A stretch of DNA of 64,000 nt from Herbaspirillum sp. RTI4 (GCF_034313965.1 NZ_JAVIWQ010000002.1:1736001-1800000); one strand, 5' to 3'; numbered from the stretch's first letter, positions 1 to 8,809 are shown. The notes: a model not told the origin generated them from the letters alone. A program made the numbers and translations.

Positions 1-168
1 CATCTGTTTTTTATAGATCGCTGCAAACGCATCGAATGCATCCGCCTCAGTTTTCCAGGCGGTATAACTGGTTCGGCGTTGGAGATACCAAAACAGTTTT
101 TTGCGATCTTCCTGCGTCATTTTTTCCGCTGACCACTGCGATTTAAAGATGTCGAACAATCCCATCAT
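1..168 (-). CDS. Second copy of putative T6SS immunity gene, 3' part outside window
   Basis: The first 56 codons of a gene that runs off the left edge. The DNA of 1-168 aligns without gaps to 1189-1356, the start of the complete immunity gene, with only a handful of substitutions. The protein begins MMGLFDIFKSQ and stays open to the edge. The double ATG and the upstream AAGGAGT ribosome-binding site are the same in both copies. It is therefore a tandem paralogue of the 331-1356 gene and presumably protects against the same or a related toxin. How far the similarity extends beyond codon 56 cannot be seen. Confidence 0.8.
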   Translation of the reverse strand, partial: MMGLFDIFKSQWSAEKMTQEDRKKLFWYLQRRTSYTAWKTEADAFDAFAAIYKKQM

Positions 169-260
169 TACTCCTTATTTAGTATTCCGGTTTTCACTGG
201 CGCGTTGCTCTTTAGGCCCTTGCTTGACGGTTGCGGTGGGTTGAAACAGGTGTGCAGCAT
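169..260 (-). pseudogene. Scar of a deleted toxin cassette: micro-ORF start joined to toxin tail
   Basis: Read on the minus strand, 260 to about 231 encodes a start resembling the micro-ORF after vgrG (MLHTCFNPPQP here, MRACFTPPQPQ there). It joins directly to about 60 bp (231-172) matching the last 17-18 codons and stop of the intact toxin gene (ending RASENRNTK). The second immunity gene then follows with the same spacing as in the intact cassette. The toxin tail is out of frame with the micro-ORF, so a 30-codon fusion frame runs to the stop at 168-170. The simplest reading is a duplicated toxin-immunity module whose toxin body was deleted, leaving its two ends. Confidence 0.7.
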
Positions 261-330
261 TGTGTCGCGTGTCATATCGGTAAGATTGAGATGTCCGTCA
301 GAAAATGATTTTCTCCGGCCATAAAAACAG

Positions 331-1356
331 TCAGGTATTGACCCACAACCAGGTGACATCGCGTCCTTTCGCCTGTGGCAGCACATCGCCTTCCACAAAC
401 CAGACTTTGTGAAGGTAGTCGCCTAACACGATCCAGTGACCGGTCCGGGAACACAGCTTGCCGGTTTTTAGCTCGGGATCGTTCCGGTAGGGAATCGGCG
501 CGCTGACTCGTTCAACGACCTCTTTTTTAGGGGGGAAATACTGGGCTTCTTCTGCGGGAATGACGCCGTCAAGATAGCGGGTGTCTTGCCAGAGGAGTTT
601 CCAGGTGACGGCAATTGGCGCGCCTTTTACGTAGGTACCATCGGTGAGTTCCATGGTCGGCGCAGACGTGCCGGCATGGAGATAATTCATGCAGCCGTCT
701 TTCATCTGCGGCTCATAGATGCCGGAAACCGGGACGGTTTCCTTGGTTCTGATGCGGACTTCTTTTTCCGGGACGGGGACCTCTGGCAAGCGGGTGGGGA
801 ACGGCAGCTTGGCGAATTTAGCGGGCCACCAGGTGGACCAGCATTCCGGTGCGGGTCTGGTCGAATTAAACGAATGCAGTCCTCCTGTCTTAGACGCAGC
901 GTCGCCCCAGGCCTCAATTGATTTTTCCAATTCGGGAAGATATTTGCCATCGAAAAATTTATCCCCTTGCGCCCCGTGATTAAGTAAATTATCAAACCAA
1001 ATGCCAGCCCAAGTATTCGCTCTCCCCAAAACACCTTCTGGATTGACAAGCCAGACAGATCGATCACCGCATTTCAAATGCGCCAAACCTTCTTCGTACC
1101 AAACCTGTGGCTTGAGTACGTTGCTGTACAAAAACTCCCAATCCGTGCCCCACATCGTATTTATTTTTTCAGGAGTCGGTTCCTCCACCATCTGTTTTTT
1201 ATAGATCGCTGCAAATGCATCGAATGCATCCGCTTCAGTTTTCCAGGCGGTATAACTGGTTCGGCGTTGGAGATACCAGAACAGTTTTTTGCGATCTTCC
1301 TGCGTCATTTTTTCCGCTGACCATTGCGATTTAAAGATGTCGAACAATCCCATCAT
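331..1356 (-). CDS. Putative T6SS immunity protein (Imm71/Imm72-like)
   Basis: A 341-residue soluble protein with no signal peptide or membrane segment, so probably cytoplasmic. It lies 6 bp downstream of the putative toxin stop, and its AAGGAGT ribosome-binding site overlaps that stop, which fits toxin-immunity coupling. The N-terminal half is rich in Trp and aromatic residues. The C-terminal part (SGHW-like region, GDYLHKVWFVEGD, VTWLWV) resembles what I recall of Imm71/Imm72 family proteins in betaproteobacterial T6SS loci; I could not verify this. A near-identical start of a second copy lies immediately downstream. Translation may begin at either of two adjacent ATGs (1356 or 1353). The role as antidote is inferred mainly from position. 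Confidence 0.6.
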   Translation of the reverse strand: MMGLFDIFKSQWSAEKMTQEDRKKLFWYLQRRTSYTAWKTEADAFDAFAAIYKKQMVEEPTPEKINTMWGTDWEFLYSNVLKPQVWYEEGLAHLKCGDRSVWLVNPEGVLGRANTWAGIWFDNLLNHGAQGDKFFDGKYLPELEKSIEAWGDAASKTGGLHSFNSTRPAPECWSTWWPAKFAKLPFPTRLPEVPVPEKEVRIRTKETVPVSGIYEPQMKDGCMNYLHAGTSAPTMELTDGTYVKGAPIAVTWKLLWQDTRYLDGVIPAEEAQYFPPKKEVVERVSAPIPYRNDPELKTGKLCSRTGHWIVLGDYLHKVWFVEGDVLPQAKGRDVTWLWVNT

Positions 1357-1362
1357 TACTCC

Positions 1363-2934
1363 TTATTTAGTATTCCGGTTTTCGCTGGCACGCTGCTCTT
1401 TTGGTCCTTGCTTGACGGTTTCTCTTAGTATTTTTCTTTCTATTTCGTTGATCCCCAGTCTTTCCGTCATGGAGGCTCCGGGGATGACTTTGGTGTCGTA
1501 GCCGGTGGTTTCAGCCACGTTTTCCCACTGCGTTTTTCTGATTTCCACGTTAATCCACGAGCCATTCGCCAGTTTGACGCTGCCGCTTCCTCCGCCTTCT
1601 GCCTGAAGTCGCTTGGCCAGAGCGACCATCTCTTTTTCAAAAAACGCGGTAATCACTGCCTGCTTGCCACCGCCTTCCAGAAATTGCCCCGAAAGAGATT
1701 TGCCGTATTGTTCCGATACCGTACTGGTGCAGGCAGGTACTTTGGCACCGGGAGGAATGCGCACCAGCGTCAACCAGCCGTTGAGGTTCCACTCATCGAT
1801 CACGGCGTAAAATTTCCGCCATTCCTCAGCCGTTGTCGGAGACGGGCCACGCCCCCAATACACCCCTATTGCCTCTGATTCGCTAACAGGTACGCTTCCG
1901 ACTCGCCCTTTTTCGCCAAATGCTCTGAACAAGGTTTCCCCGCTCAGCATTTCATTTTTTATTGGCCCGGATGCAGAGGCAATTTGTGGATAGAAACTTA
2001 TTTCCCCGACCTCGGTGGGCTTAGAAACCAAGTTGGGATAGCCGACTTGATATTCATAGACCTTCTTGATTTCGTCGGCATGCAGCGGATCGGCACTCGC
2101 AAAATTCTGAGGGTATTTGGTATCGCGCACTATTTTCAAGGCCGTGGTTTCTCGCAGGCGCGCCTCTTCCACGTAGGTCACGGTTTTCTGCCCGGTTTGC
2201 ACGGCGATGGTGGGGGCTTTGTCGATGGGCAGGACGCCGCCGTTGTGAATCAGTTTTTGCAGCACCGCCAGTTTTTCGTGCAATTCCCTGAGCGCTTGCG
2301 GAAGCATTTTTCCACCCAGTTCTTTGAGTTGCTTGAATCCGTTCGACAACTGTTCCATGCGGGCTACCATGCTCGACGGCAGAACGGCGTGAAAGTGCAG
2401 GCTGTAGCGCGTAAGGATCAGGATGACGGTGTCGCAAAAAATCTGGAATTTTTTCAGGATCTCTTTTTCGTAGCGCAGGAGGTTCAGGTTTTTGATCCAG
2501 CTGCGTTCATCTTTTCGGCCGATATTGTTCAGGAACGCCACGATTTCATCGGCAATGCCGCTGAGCGCCTTGCTGTCTTGGGCCGCCTCGGGCGTCACTC
2601 TGAGCGCAATCCGCCCCACGCCTTTGATAACGCCGCCGAGTACCGGAATCAACGCAAATAAAAAAATCACCAGCAGCACCCATTCCATGACACGGGCGCG
2701 TTTTTCTGCGTGATTGACAAGGCCGATGCTGATGGCAAACAAATCACGCACCGCCGTGACATCGCCCAGCACCGGGATCATGCTGATGCCCGCATCCGTC
2801 ATGATCTGCGCCAGCGTTTGTTTTTCGTTGAATGCGCCTTTCGCGGTACCCCATATCCATTCGCCGACTCCCACGGTGTAGAGCTCGAATTCTTTGAGGG
2901 TCAGTCCGCCGGGTGGATTGGTGGCCGCACTCAT
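1363..2934 (-). CDS. Putative T6SS effector (toxin) with novel C-terminal domain
   Basis: A 523-residue protein. The chosen ATG at 2934 follows GGGAGA and overlaps the stop of the micro-ORF; the frame stays open further upstream but without comparable support. Residues about 46-72 and 82-107 are hydrophobic (ISMIPVLGDVTAVRDL, then EWVLLVIFLFALIPVLGG). I recall a similar pattern at the N-terminus of T6SS cargo in Burkholderiales (DUF6861-like), unverified. A helical middle (about 115-300) leads to a distinct C-terminal region (about 325-500) with LSGETLFRAFG, GVYWG, EEWRKFYAVIDEWN and SGQFLEGGGKQ. The pattern of an early Arg and a late Q/E-containing motif could suit an ADP-ribosyltransferase-like fold, but that is speculation. 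The vgrG upstream and immunity gene downstream support the effector role. Confidence 0.65.
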   Translation of the reverse strand: MSAATNPPGGLTLKEFELYTVGVGEWIWGTAKGAFNEKQTLAQIMTDAGISMIPVLGDVTAVRDLFAISIGLVNHAEKRARVMEWVLLVIFLFALIPVLGGVIKGVGRIALRVTPEAAQDSKALSGIADEIVAFLNNIGRKDERSWIKNLNLLRYEKEILKKFQIFCDTVILILTRYSLHFHAVLPSSMVARMEQLSNGFKQLKELGGKMLPQALRELHEKLAVLQKLIHNGGVLPIDKAPTIAVQTGQKTVTYVEEARLRETTALKIVRDTKYPQNFASADPLHADEIKKVYEYQVGYPNLVSKPTEVGEISFYPQIASASGPIKNEMLSGETLFRAFGEKGRVGSVPVSESEAIGVYWGRGPSPTTAEEWRKFYAVIDEWNLNGWLTLVRIPPGAKVPACTSTVSEQYGKSLSGQFLEGGGKQAVITAFFEKEMVALAKRLQAEGGGSGSVKLANGSWINVEIRKTQWENVAETTGYDTKVIPGASMTERLGINEIERKILRETVKQGPKEQRASENRNTK

Positions 2935-2990
2935 TGCGTATCTCCCGTACGGGTAAGTTGTGGTTGCGGTGGGGTGAAACAGGCGCGCAT
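2931..2990 (-). CDS. 19-codon micro-ORF coupling vgrG to the toxin gene
   Basis: The ATG overlaps the vgrG stop (TGATG) and the TGA overlaps the toxin start (ATGA). AGGAGA sits about 6-7 nt upstream, inside the end of vgrG. The product would be MRACFTPPQPQLTRTGDTQ. Both junctions are textbook stop-start overlaps, so ribosomes could pass from vgrG to toxin through this frame. A related start (CFNPPQP) recurs in the toxin scar at 231-260, which argues that the sequence belongs to the mobile cassette. It may be a translational coupler, a leader peptide or simply a DNA recombination tag; no function is known. Confidence 0.45.
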   Translation of the reverse strand: MRACFTPPQPQLTRTGDTQ

Positions 2991-5779
2991 CAGTTATCTC
3001 CTGTGGTCGTGTGGTGCGTGTATTTTCCGATGAGGGCATCGATGGTTTGTGTGTCGCTCTGCTCCTGGTAATGCGGCGTCGGCTTGACATCTCTGCGTTC
3101 GAATTGCCCCGGCATGGAGCCGAAGCGGACATGTCCTGCGCCGGGAGGGACATCGGTGAGGACGGCGCGGCCGGCGGCGTCCAGCGTTCCGGAAACGGTG
3201 GCACCATTCGAGAAATCCACCTCGAACGGTGCGCCGACCAAGGGTTCGGCGTCGTGATAAAGATGCTCAAAGCTCAAGCGGTAGGGTGTTAATGCGGTGA
3301 CCGGCAGTTCCGGCATGACAAAGAGCTGTTGCTGAGGCCCCGTCACATCCAACCCCGACGTATGAATCACCCGCTTGCCGCTGGTGATATCGGTAATGCC
3401 TTCGGCGCTGATCTTGATGGCGGAGCCGCCTGCGCCCAGCACGATTTCTTTTTTGGCGAAGATTTCGATGCGGTCGCTGGTGGAAATCAGTCGCAGGACC
3501 TGTTCGGCAATCAGCTCCATGCTGTTGTGCTGCGCCTGCACAGTGACTTTGCCTTTACCGGCAATCTGGCGCAGATCGCCTTCGACTGCGAGCTGTTCGA
3601 TATCGCCGCGCGCGGTGTGCAGGATGTGGCCCATGGCGTAGTGCTGCTGGTTGTTGCCGGCAACGGTGTCGATGTTGTGACCGGCGTAATGGGTTTGATC
3701 TTTGGGGGTGGCGCTGGCGAGGCCGGCGGCGGCACTGATGGCAATGATGGGTTGTCCGGCGGCAGCGGTGCTGGTGGAGCTGGTTTCCGGGCCGCTGCCC
3801 TTGCCGAGCGCATCGACGGCCGCGCTCAGGTGCTGCTGCGGGGCAGTGTCACGGTGACTGCCGTGATGGGTGACGGCGGCACTGCCGAGTCCTTTGGCAA
3901 TTTCGAGTGCTTGTTCCAGGCAATGCACCAGTTCGTCGCGACTGAGCGTGCCGCCGACCGCTTGGGCGCGACCGTCCGTCGTGAGCAGTAAACCCTTGCC
4001 GGCGCGCAGTGCGCCAGAGCCTTCGGTTTCCAGCGCATAGCCTTCTCCGCGCGCGTCCTTTCTTCCGTAGTTGTCCTCGATGCGGGTAATAAATCCCAGC
4101 GAAAGCTGACTATGCTGATGATCGCTTTTGAGCTGCGCCTGAATTTGCTCGAGCGTGTCGTCGAGAATAAGGTGGTTGCTGCGCCCACTCCCGAAGTTGC
4201 TTTTGCCGGGAATCAGTTCGCGACTGCGCAGGCCCATTAACGCTTTCTCGCTCGGTAAATTCCAGGGCGGCGGGTTGCAGCCGTTATGCACGCTGCCGAG
4301 AATGAGCGGATGGTCCGGGTTGCCATCGAGCCAGGTGACGACGACTTCCTGCCCGGGTCGCGGCAGCGTGTGCAGGCCGTGCATGTTGCCGGCCCACGGT
4401 GTGGCCATGCGCACCCAGGCCGAGCTGAGCGAGGTTTTCTTGCCCAGCAAGTCCCAGTGAAATTGCACGCGCAGACGGCCGTATTTGTCGGTGGCGATTT
4501 CGCCTTGCTCGTAGCCGACCACCAGTGCGGTCTGCGTGCCGTGGATGCGGGTGTCGTTGCTGCTGTAGCCGGGGCCGGGTCGCCAGACGATGCTTTTGCG
4601 GATGCAGTTGAGCGTGTTGCGGTAGTCGGCCGGTTCGTTTTCTTGCAGGTAGTTATTGGTGACGGTGTGACGCACGTCGATGATGAGGAAGCGTTGTTTT
4701 TCTTCGCGGACATCAAAGCCCAGCAGATCGCGCAGGCGCGGATGTTTGCGCATCTGGAACCAGCGGCCGGGTGAGACGTAGCGGTTGTTGCCGGCCATCG
4801 GGTGCTGTTTGGCCTGCGCGTCGGTTTCATCCATGCGGTAACGCGCCTGCGTTTCGCCGTAACCGTTTTGACTATGCTCGCGGCTGTAGGCACCGACGTA
4901 GTCGTGGCTTTCTATTTGGGGGACGTTGTTGCCTTGCGCATTGGGGCTCGTGGCCCAGGCTTGATGGCTGGGCAGATGCGCGGTTTTGAAATTGTAGGCG
5001 GTGGTGGTGCGGCTGTCGGGAGAGATGATGCGCCCGGGGCGCCAGGTGTGGATGGCCTCGTGCTGTTCGGCGTCGTTGTCTTCGGTATGGAAACGGATGT
5101 CGGGATTGCGTCCATCGATCGGTTGCGCTTCCTGCGCGGTGTTGTGACACAGCATGAGTTGATGGCCGCGCTCGGTGTGTTCGTAGCGATAACTGAGACC
5201 TAACGCTTCCCAACGGCGATGCAGGTAGTTGGCATCGGTTTCGTTGAACTGGCAGCCCATGTGCATGAGCTTGAGGTAACCGTGGCCGCTCGGGAACGCA
5301 TAGCGGTAGTCGCAGCGGATGGAGGGATAGTGACGGAAGATTTCCATCGCCTGATCGTTGAGGGTCTGGTGACAAAACACGGCGTTGTTCTTGCGCTGGC
5401 GCAGGAAGGCCATCCACGGTTTGAGCACCATGCGGTAAAACACGACGTTGCCTTCGCAGCGCTCGAGGCCGAATTCGAAGACGTAGCCGTTGAAGTAACG
5501 CAGGCTGCCGTCTTTGCGTTTGAGTGAGAGCGTGACCAGCTTGCCTAGCACGTCGGTTAAAGGAATGCGCGGGTCGTCGGACAGGACTTCGACGGTGTAG
5601 GTGAAATCGCGGGAAAGGCCTTCGTCGGCATCGAGGCGATTGGGGACGAAGAGCGCGTCGCGCTGGTAGCGTTCGGGGCCGCTCTGGGGGCCGTTGTTAT
5701 CGGGGAAATCGAGGGTGAGGATGCGTTTGTGCTGGCGGTTGTAGATCCAGCGTTCTAGGTCTTTGATGGGGGGCAGCAT
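2990..5779 (-). CDS. vgrG: VgrG type VI secretion spike protein with C-terminal TTR-like extension
   Basis: A 929-residue VgrG (TssI), the trimeric spike at the tip of the T6SS tube that punctures targets and carries effectors. Residues 1 to about 510 form the gp27/gp5-like core (RDFTYTVEVLSDD near the N-terminus; ATDKYGRLRVQFHWDL and SSAWVRMATPWAG typical of the gp5-like OB region). A DUF2345-type beta-prism region follows (about 640-790). The last 110 residues (LSFEHLYHDAEPLVGAPFEV onward, with a beta-rich GTLDAAGRAVLTDVPPG) resemble the transthyretin-like effector-docking domains known from other VgrGs. It heads the cassette with the toxin and immunity genes. No T6SS structural genes lie in the window, so this is probably an orphan vgrG island. 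Confidence 0.93.
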   Translation of the reverse strand: MLPPIKDLERWIYNRQHKRILTLDFPDNNGPQSGPERYQRDALFVPNRLDADEGLSRDFTYTVEVLSDDPRIPLTDVLGKLVTLSLKRKDGSLRYFNGYVFEFGLERCEGNVVFYRMVLKPWMAFLRQRKNNAVFCHQTLNDQAMEIFRHYPSIRCDYRYAFPSGHGYLKLMHMGCQFNETDANYLHRRWEALGLSYRYEHTERGHQLMLCHNTAQEAQPIDGRNPDIRFHTEDNDAEQHEAIHTWRPGRIISPDSRTTTAYNFKTAHLPSHQAWATSPNAQGNNVPQIESHDYVGAYSREHSQNGYGETQARYRMDETDAQAKQHPMAGNNRYVSPGRWFQMRKHPRLRDLLGFDVREEKQRFLIIDVRHTVTNNYLQENEPADYRNTLNCIRKSIVWRPGPGYSSNDTRIHGTQTALVVGYEQGEIATDKYGRLRVQFHWDLLGKKTSLSSAWVRMATPWAGNMHGLHTLPRPGQEVVVTWLDGNPDHPLILGSVHNGCNPPPWNLPSEKALMGLRSRELIPGKSNFGSGRSNHLILDDTLEQIQAQLKSDHQHSQLSLGFITRIEDNYGRKDARGEGYALETEGSGALRAGKGLLLTTDGRAQAVGGTLSRDELVHCLEQALEIAKGLGSAAVTHHGSHRDTAPQQHLSAAVDALGKGSGPETSSTSTAAAGQPIIAISAAAGLASATPKDQTHYAGHNIDTVAGNNQQHYAMGHILHTARGDIEQLAVEGDLRQIAGKGKVTVQAQHNSMELIAEQVLRLISTSDRIEIFAKKEIVLGAGGSAIKISAEGITDITSGKRVIHTSGLDVTGPQQQLFVMPELPVTALTPYRLSFEHLYHDAEPLVGAPFEVDFSNGATVSGTLDAAGRAVLTDVPPGAGHVRFGSMPGQFERRDVKPTPHYQEQSDTQTIDALIGKYTHHTTTGDN

Positions 5780-5811
5780 GCGGTGGATTCTGTGAAAGAA
5801 GAATCCTCGCT

Positions 5812-5839
5812 AGTGTAGGCATCGCCTGAAAAGGGTCAA
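5812..5839 (-). promoter_or_regulatory. Candidate sigma-70 promoter for the vgrG cassette
   Basis: On the minus strand TTGACC (5839-5834) and TACACT (5817-5812) are separated by 16 bp, and lie 33 bp upstream of the vgrG ATG. This is the best promoter-like match in the 261 bp between vgrG and modC. No strong Shine-Dalgarno precedes vgrG. No transcription start is known. Confidence 0.45.
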
Positions 5840-6040
5840 TCGGGGGTGGGGTGACTGGTCTGATAAAGGGTTTTTATATTTTTGGGGTTTATATTTTTAA
5901 CGGGACGATCTGCGTTTGAGGACGTTCTGAAAAAAAAGCGTACATACCCCAAAGTTGGCAGGCTCATACAGCGCGATTAGCTAACTTTGACTTAGTCGGC
6001 GTAGTCGCTTTACCTTTTCATGCGCCAATAAACGCGTGGC

Positions 6041-7126
6041 TTATCGCAGTATGGCCACGCTCTTGACCTGGGCAAATATCGCCTTGCCGGGAGCCAATTC
6101 CATTTGCTCGGCTGATTTGCGGGTGATGCGTGCCAGCAGCCTGTCCTTGCCACAGAGAAGTGCCACCATCACTTCGCCGATGCCGTCGTCGACGATTTCG
6201 CTCACGATGGCGGGGAAGCGGTTGAGTGCGCTGGAATCGGTCGGCGCTTGCAGCGAGAGGCTGACGTCGCGCGCTTGTATTCGCAAATCGACATGGCTGC
6301 CGATTTCGGCTTGCGGCGAGGGAAAATTGCATACGCCGCCGCTGAATCCGGCGCTGGTTAAATGGTAGTGCGCATCGTATTCCTGCACCGTCGCGACGAT
6401 CAGTGCGCAGGCGCTGTCACCATGCGCCAGCGGCAGGTCGAGGCGGGTCAGCAGATCGGCGGTGGGACCGCTGGCGATTTGCTTTCCTTTTTCGAGTAAC
6501 ACCAGATGATCGGCCAGTTGCGCGACTTCGTCTGCCGCGTGGCTGACGTAGATGACGGGGATGTCGAGTTGCCGGTGCAGACCTTGCAGATACGGCAGGA
6601 TTTCCGCTTTACGTGCGGCATCGAGCGCGGCTAGCGGTTCGTCCATTAACAATAAGCGCGGCATGCCGGCCAGCGCACGGGCGATGGCGACGCGTTGCCG
6701 TTCGCCGCCCGAGAGCTTCGCTGGCATGCGCTTGAGCAGAGGCGCGATGCCCAGCAGTTCTATTGATTGTTCCAGCGCGGCGCGGCTGCGTGTGCCGTCA
6801 GTCTGCCCGCTGCGACGCATGCCGTATTCCAGATTTTTTTGGATGTCGAGATGGGCAAACAGGCTGGCTTCCTGAAACACGTAGCCGACCGTACGGCGAT
6901 GGGTGGGGACGAAGATGCCTTGCGCATCGTCTTGCCAGATGTCCTCGCCGATACGCAGAGTGCTGCCGCGCGCAGTTTGCAAGCCGGCGATCAGGCGCAG
7001 GCAGGTGGTCTTGCCGCAACCGGAGGGGCCGAAGAGGGCGCTGATGCCGTGTCCCGGCAGTTGCAAGTCGAGATCGAGCGTGAAGTCTGGCATCGGGAGC
7101 CGGAAGCGGGCGTGCAAAGTGCTCAT
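6041..7126 (-). CDS. modC: Molybdate ABC transporter ATP-binding protein ModC
   Basis: A 361-residue ATPase that powers molybdate import at the cytoplasmic face of ModB. It shows Walker [10 protein letters not shown] (about residues 34-42), the ABC signature [15 protein letters not shown], Walker [13 protein letters not shown] and the switch-region His in [10 protein letters not shown]. The C-terminal third (about 285-360, [11 protein letters not shown] and [13 protein letters not shown]) fits the TOBE oxyanion-binding domain of ModC. The start overlaps the modB stop by 4 bp (ATGA). It is the last gene of a modABC operon and has normal length for the family. Confidence 0.95.
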   Translation of the reverse strand: MSTLHARFRLPMPDFTLDLDLQLPGHGISALFGPSGCGKTTCLRLIAGLQTARGSTLRIGEDIWQDDAQGIFVPTHRRTVGYVFQEASLFAHLDIQKNLEYGMRRSGQTDGTRSRAALEQSIELLGIAPLLKRMPAKLSGGERQRVAIARALAGMPRLLLMDEPLAALDAARKAEILPYLQGLHRQLDIPVIYVSHAADEVAQLADHLVLLEKGKQIASGPTADLLTRLDLPLAHGDSACALIVATVQEYDAHYHLTSAGFSGGVCNFPSPQAEIGSHVDLRIQARDVSLSLQAPTDSSALNRFPAIVSEIVDDGIGEVMVALLCGKDRLLARITRKSAEQMELAPGKAIFAQVKSVAILR

Positions 7127-7812
7127 CGACGACCTCCGCTGGGGTGGAGTACGTAGAGCAGCAACAGAACCAGAAATGCGAAGCCCAGCATGCCGCCGGA
7201 TAGCCAGTGCGCCTGTGTGTATTCCAGCGCTTCGACGTGGTCGTAAATCTGCACAGAAATCACCCGCGTGTGGCCCGGAATATTACCGCCTATCATCAAC
7301 ACGATACCGAATTCGCCGACTGTGTGGGCGAAGCCCATGACGGTTGCGCTCAGATAGCCGGGTCGCGCCAGCGGCAGTGCGACCGTGAAAAATCGATCCA
7401 GCGGCGAAGCGCCTAACGTGGCAGCGACTTCCAGCGGGCGGTCGCCCATGGCTTCAAATGCGTTCTGGATCGGCTGCACCACAAACGGCAGCGCATACAA
7501 CACGGACGCCAATACCAGTCCGCCAAACGTGAACGGCAGCATGCCCAGATGCAGGGCTTGCGTCATTGCGCCTATCGGCCCTTGCGGCCCCATCAGTACC
7601 AGCAAATAAAAGCCGATCACTGTGGGCGGCAGCACGATGGGTAGCGCCACTACCGCCGCGACCGGGCCTTTCCACCAGGAACGGGTACGCGCCAGCCACC
7701 ACGCTATCGGGGTACCGACGATCAATAAAATGAGCGTGGTCAGCGTGGCCAGTTTCAGCGTCAGGAAAATCGCTTGCAGATCGGCGGCATCGAAGGGGAC
7801 GGTGGAATTCAT
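7123..7812 (-). CDS. modB: Molybdate ABC transporter permease ModB
   Basis: A 229-residue inner-membrane permease with about five hydrophobic segments and the cytoplasmic EAA-type loop ([22 protein letters not shown]) that contacts Mod[20 protein letters not shown] is characteristic of ModB. It lies between modA (13 bp upstream) and modC (4 bp overlap), and forms the membrane channel for molybdate delivered by ModA. Length is normal. Confidence 0.95.
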   Translation of the reverse strand: MNSTVPFDAADLQAIFLTLKLATLTTLILLIVGTPIAWWLARTRSWWKGPVAAVVALPIVLPPTVIGFYLLVLMGPQGPIGAMTQALHLGMLPFTFGGLVLASVLYALPFVVQPIQNAFEAMGDRPLEVAATLGASPLDRFFTVALPLARPGYLSATVMGFAHTVGEFGIVLMIGGNIPGHTRVISVQIYDHVEALEYTQAHWLSGGMLGFAFLVLLLLYVLHPSGGRR

Positions 7813-7825
7813 GCGGTTCGGTCGA

Positions 7826-8611
7826 TTACGGAACGGTATAGCCGAAGCTGCGGATTGCGCTTTTGGCGGGGGCGCTGCGCAGGTAATCGAGCAGTGCGAT
7901 GGCGGCGGGATGGTCTTTGCCCTTCATCAGCAATACGGCGTCCTGGCGGATAGGAGCATGCAGCGCAGCGGGCACGATCCAGGCAGAGCCGGAAGTCAGT
8001 TTGCCGTTTTCCATCACTTGCGACAAAGCGACAAAACCCAGTTCGGCCGCGCCGCTGGCGATGAAGCTGTAAGTCTGACCTATGCTTTCTCCTTGCACCA
8101 GTTTGGCTTGCACGCCGTCGAGTAGTTTGAGCTTGGTGAGTGTTTCCAGCGCCGCCGCGCCGTAAGGGGCGAGTTTGGGGGCGGCAATCGCCAGATGTTG
8201 GAAGCGGCCTTGTTTTAGTACCTCGCCTTGGCTATCGACACCGGTGGGTGAGGCTGACCACAGCACCAGTGTGCCGGAGGCATAGGTAAAGCGACTGCCG
8301 GCGACGGCCTGTTGTTCTTTTTCCAGTCGAGCGGGCGTGGCTTCGTCTGCGGCGAGCAGGATATCGAAGGGCGCGCCGTTGCTGATTTGCGCATACAGCT
8401 TGCCGGTTGATTCGACAGTTATCTGAACTTGATGGCCGGTGGCTTTTTGAAAATCGGCAGCGAGCAGTTTCAGCGGTGCGGCGAAATTGGCGGCGACGGC
8501 CACCTGGACTTCATCGGCTTGCGCGGCAGCGGAAAAGGTAGCGGAAAAGGCAGCGGAAAATGCAAGGGCCGAGAAGGCCGTGAGCAGGAATCGGACAGGG
8601 GTAGTTGTCAT
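7826..8611 (-). CDS. modA: Molybdate-binding periplasmic protein ModA
   Basis: A 261-residue solute-binding protein. Residues 1 to about 32 are a signal peptide ([20 protein letters not shown], Ala-rich, cleavage likely near AAQADEVQ). The mature part has the ModA hallmarks [42 protein letters not shown] and, near the C-terminus, [20 protein letters not shown]. It captures molybdate (possibly tungstate) in the periplasm for ModB/ModC. It is the first gene of the operon; a 22-bp perfect palindrome lies about 95 bp upstream. No modE is seen in the window. Confidence 0.95.
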   Translation of the reverse strand: MTTTPVRFLLTAFSALAFSAAFSATFSAAAQADEVQVAVAANFAAPLKLLAADFQKATGHQVQITVESTGKLYAQISNGAPFDILLAADEATPARLEKEQQAVAGSRFTYASGTLVLWSASPTGVDSQGEVLKQGRFQHLAIAAPKLAPYGAAALETLTKLKLLDGVQAKLVQGESIGQTYSFIASGAAELGFVALSQVMENGKLTSGSAWIVPAALHAPIRQDAVLLMKGKDHPAAIALLDYLRSAPAKSAIRSFGYTVP

Positions 8612-8703
8612 GGGGCGTCGATGGGGGGAGGGCCGCCTTTCAGGCGCAGGCGATGTAGCGCCGGCTGTCTTTTGCTTGTATCGGCGGAAACACAGCGATT
8701 GTA

Positions 8704-8770
8704 CAGATATCTGCGCAGATATCTGCGCAGAGACCGGCGCAGGGACAGACGCAGAGATCGGCGCAAGGCA
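8704..8770. repeat. 12-bp tandem repeat containing a 22-bp palindrome upstream of modA
   Basis: The unit AGATATCTGCGC occurs twice exactly (8705-8728) and then in decaying versions to about 8770. Positions 8704-8725 form a perfect 22-bp palindrome. It lies between the chemoreceptor stop and modA, within a plausible modA promoter region. It could be a regulator site (a ModE-type site is conceivable, though it does not match the consensus I recall) or a simple expansion product. Confidence 0.6.
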
Positions 8771-8809
8771 GCTTGCTGCGCTGCGCCGAGGGGAACGGGA
8801 GGAAGCGGC

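Noticed and set aside
702..1067. Long frame overlapping the immunity gene on the same strand
   Set aside because: It is an alternative frame of the well-supported immunity gene, with no ribosome-binding site or family features.
1984..2661. 225-codon plus-strand frame inside the toxin gene
   Set aside because: Antisense to the effector. It arises from high GC third-position bias and has no supporting motif.
8704..8770. CRISPR-like array
   Set aside because: Repeat units are only 12 bp, contiguous and without unique spacers. None of the repeat arrays in the window has CRISPR structure or cas genes.
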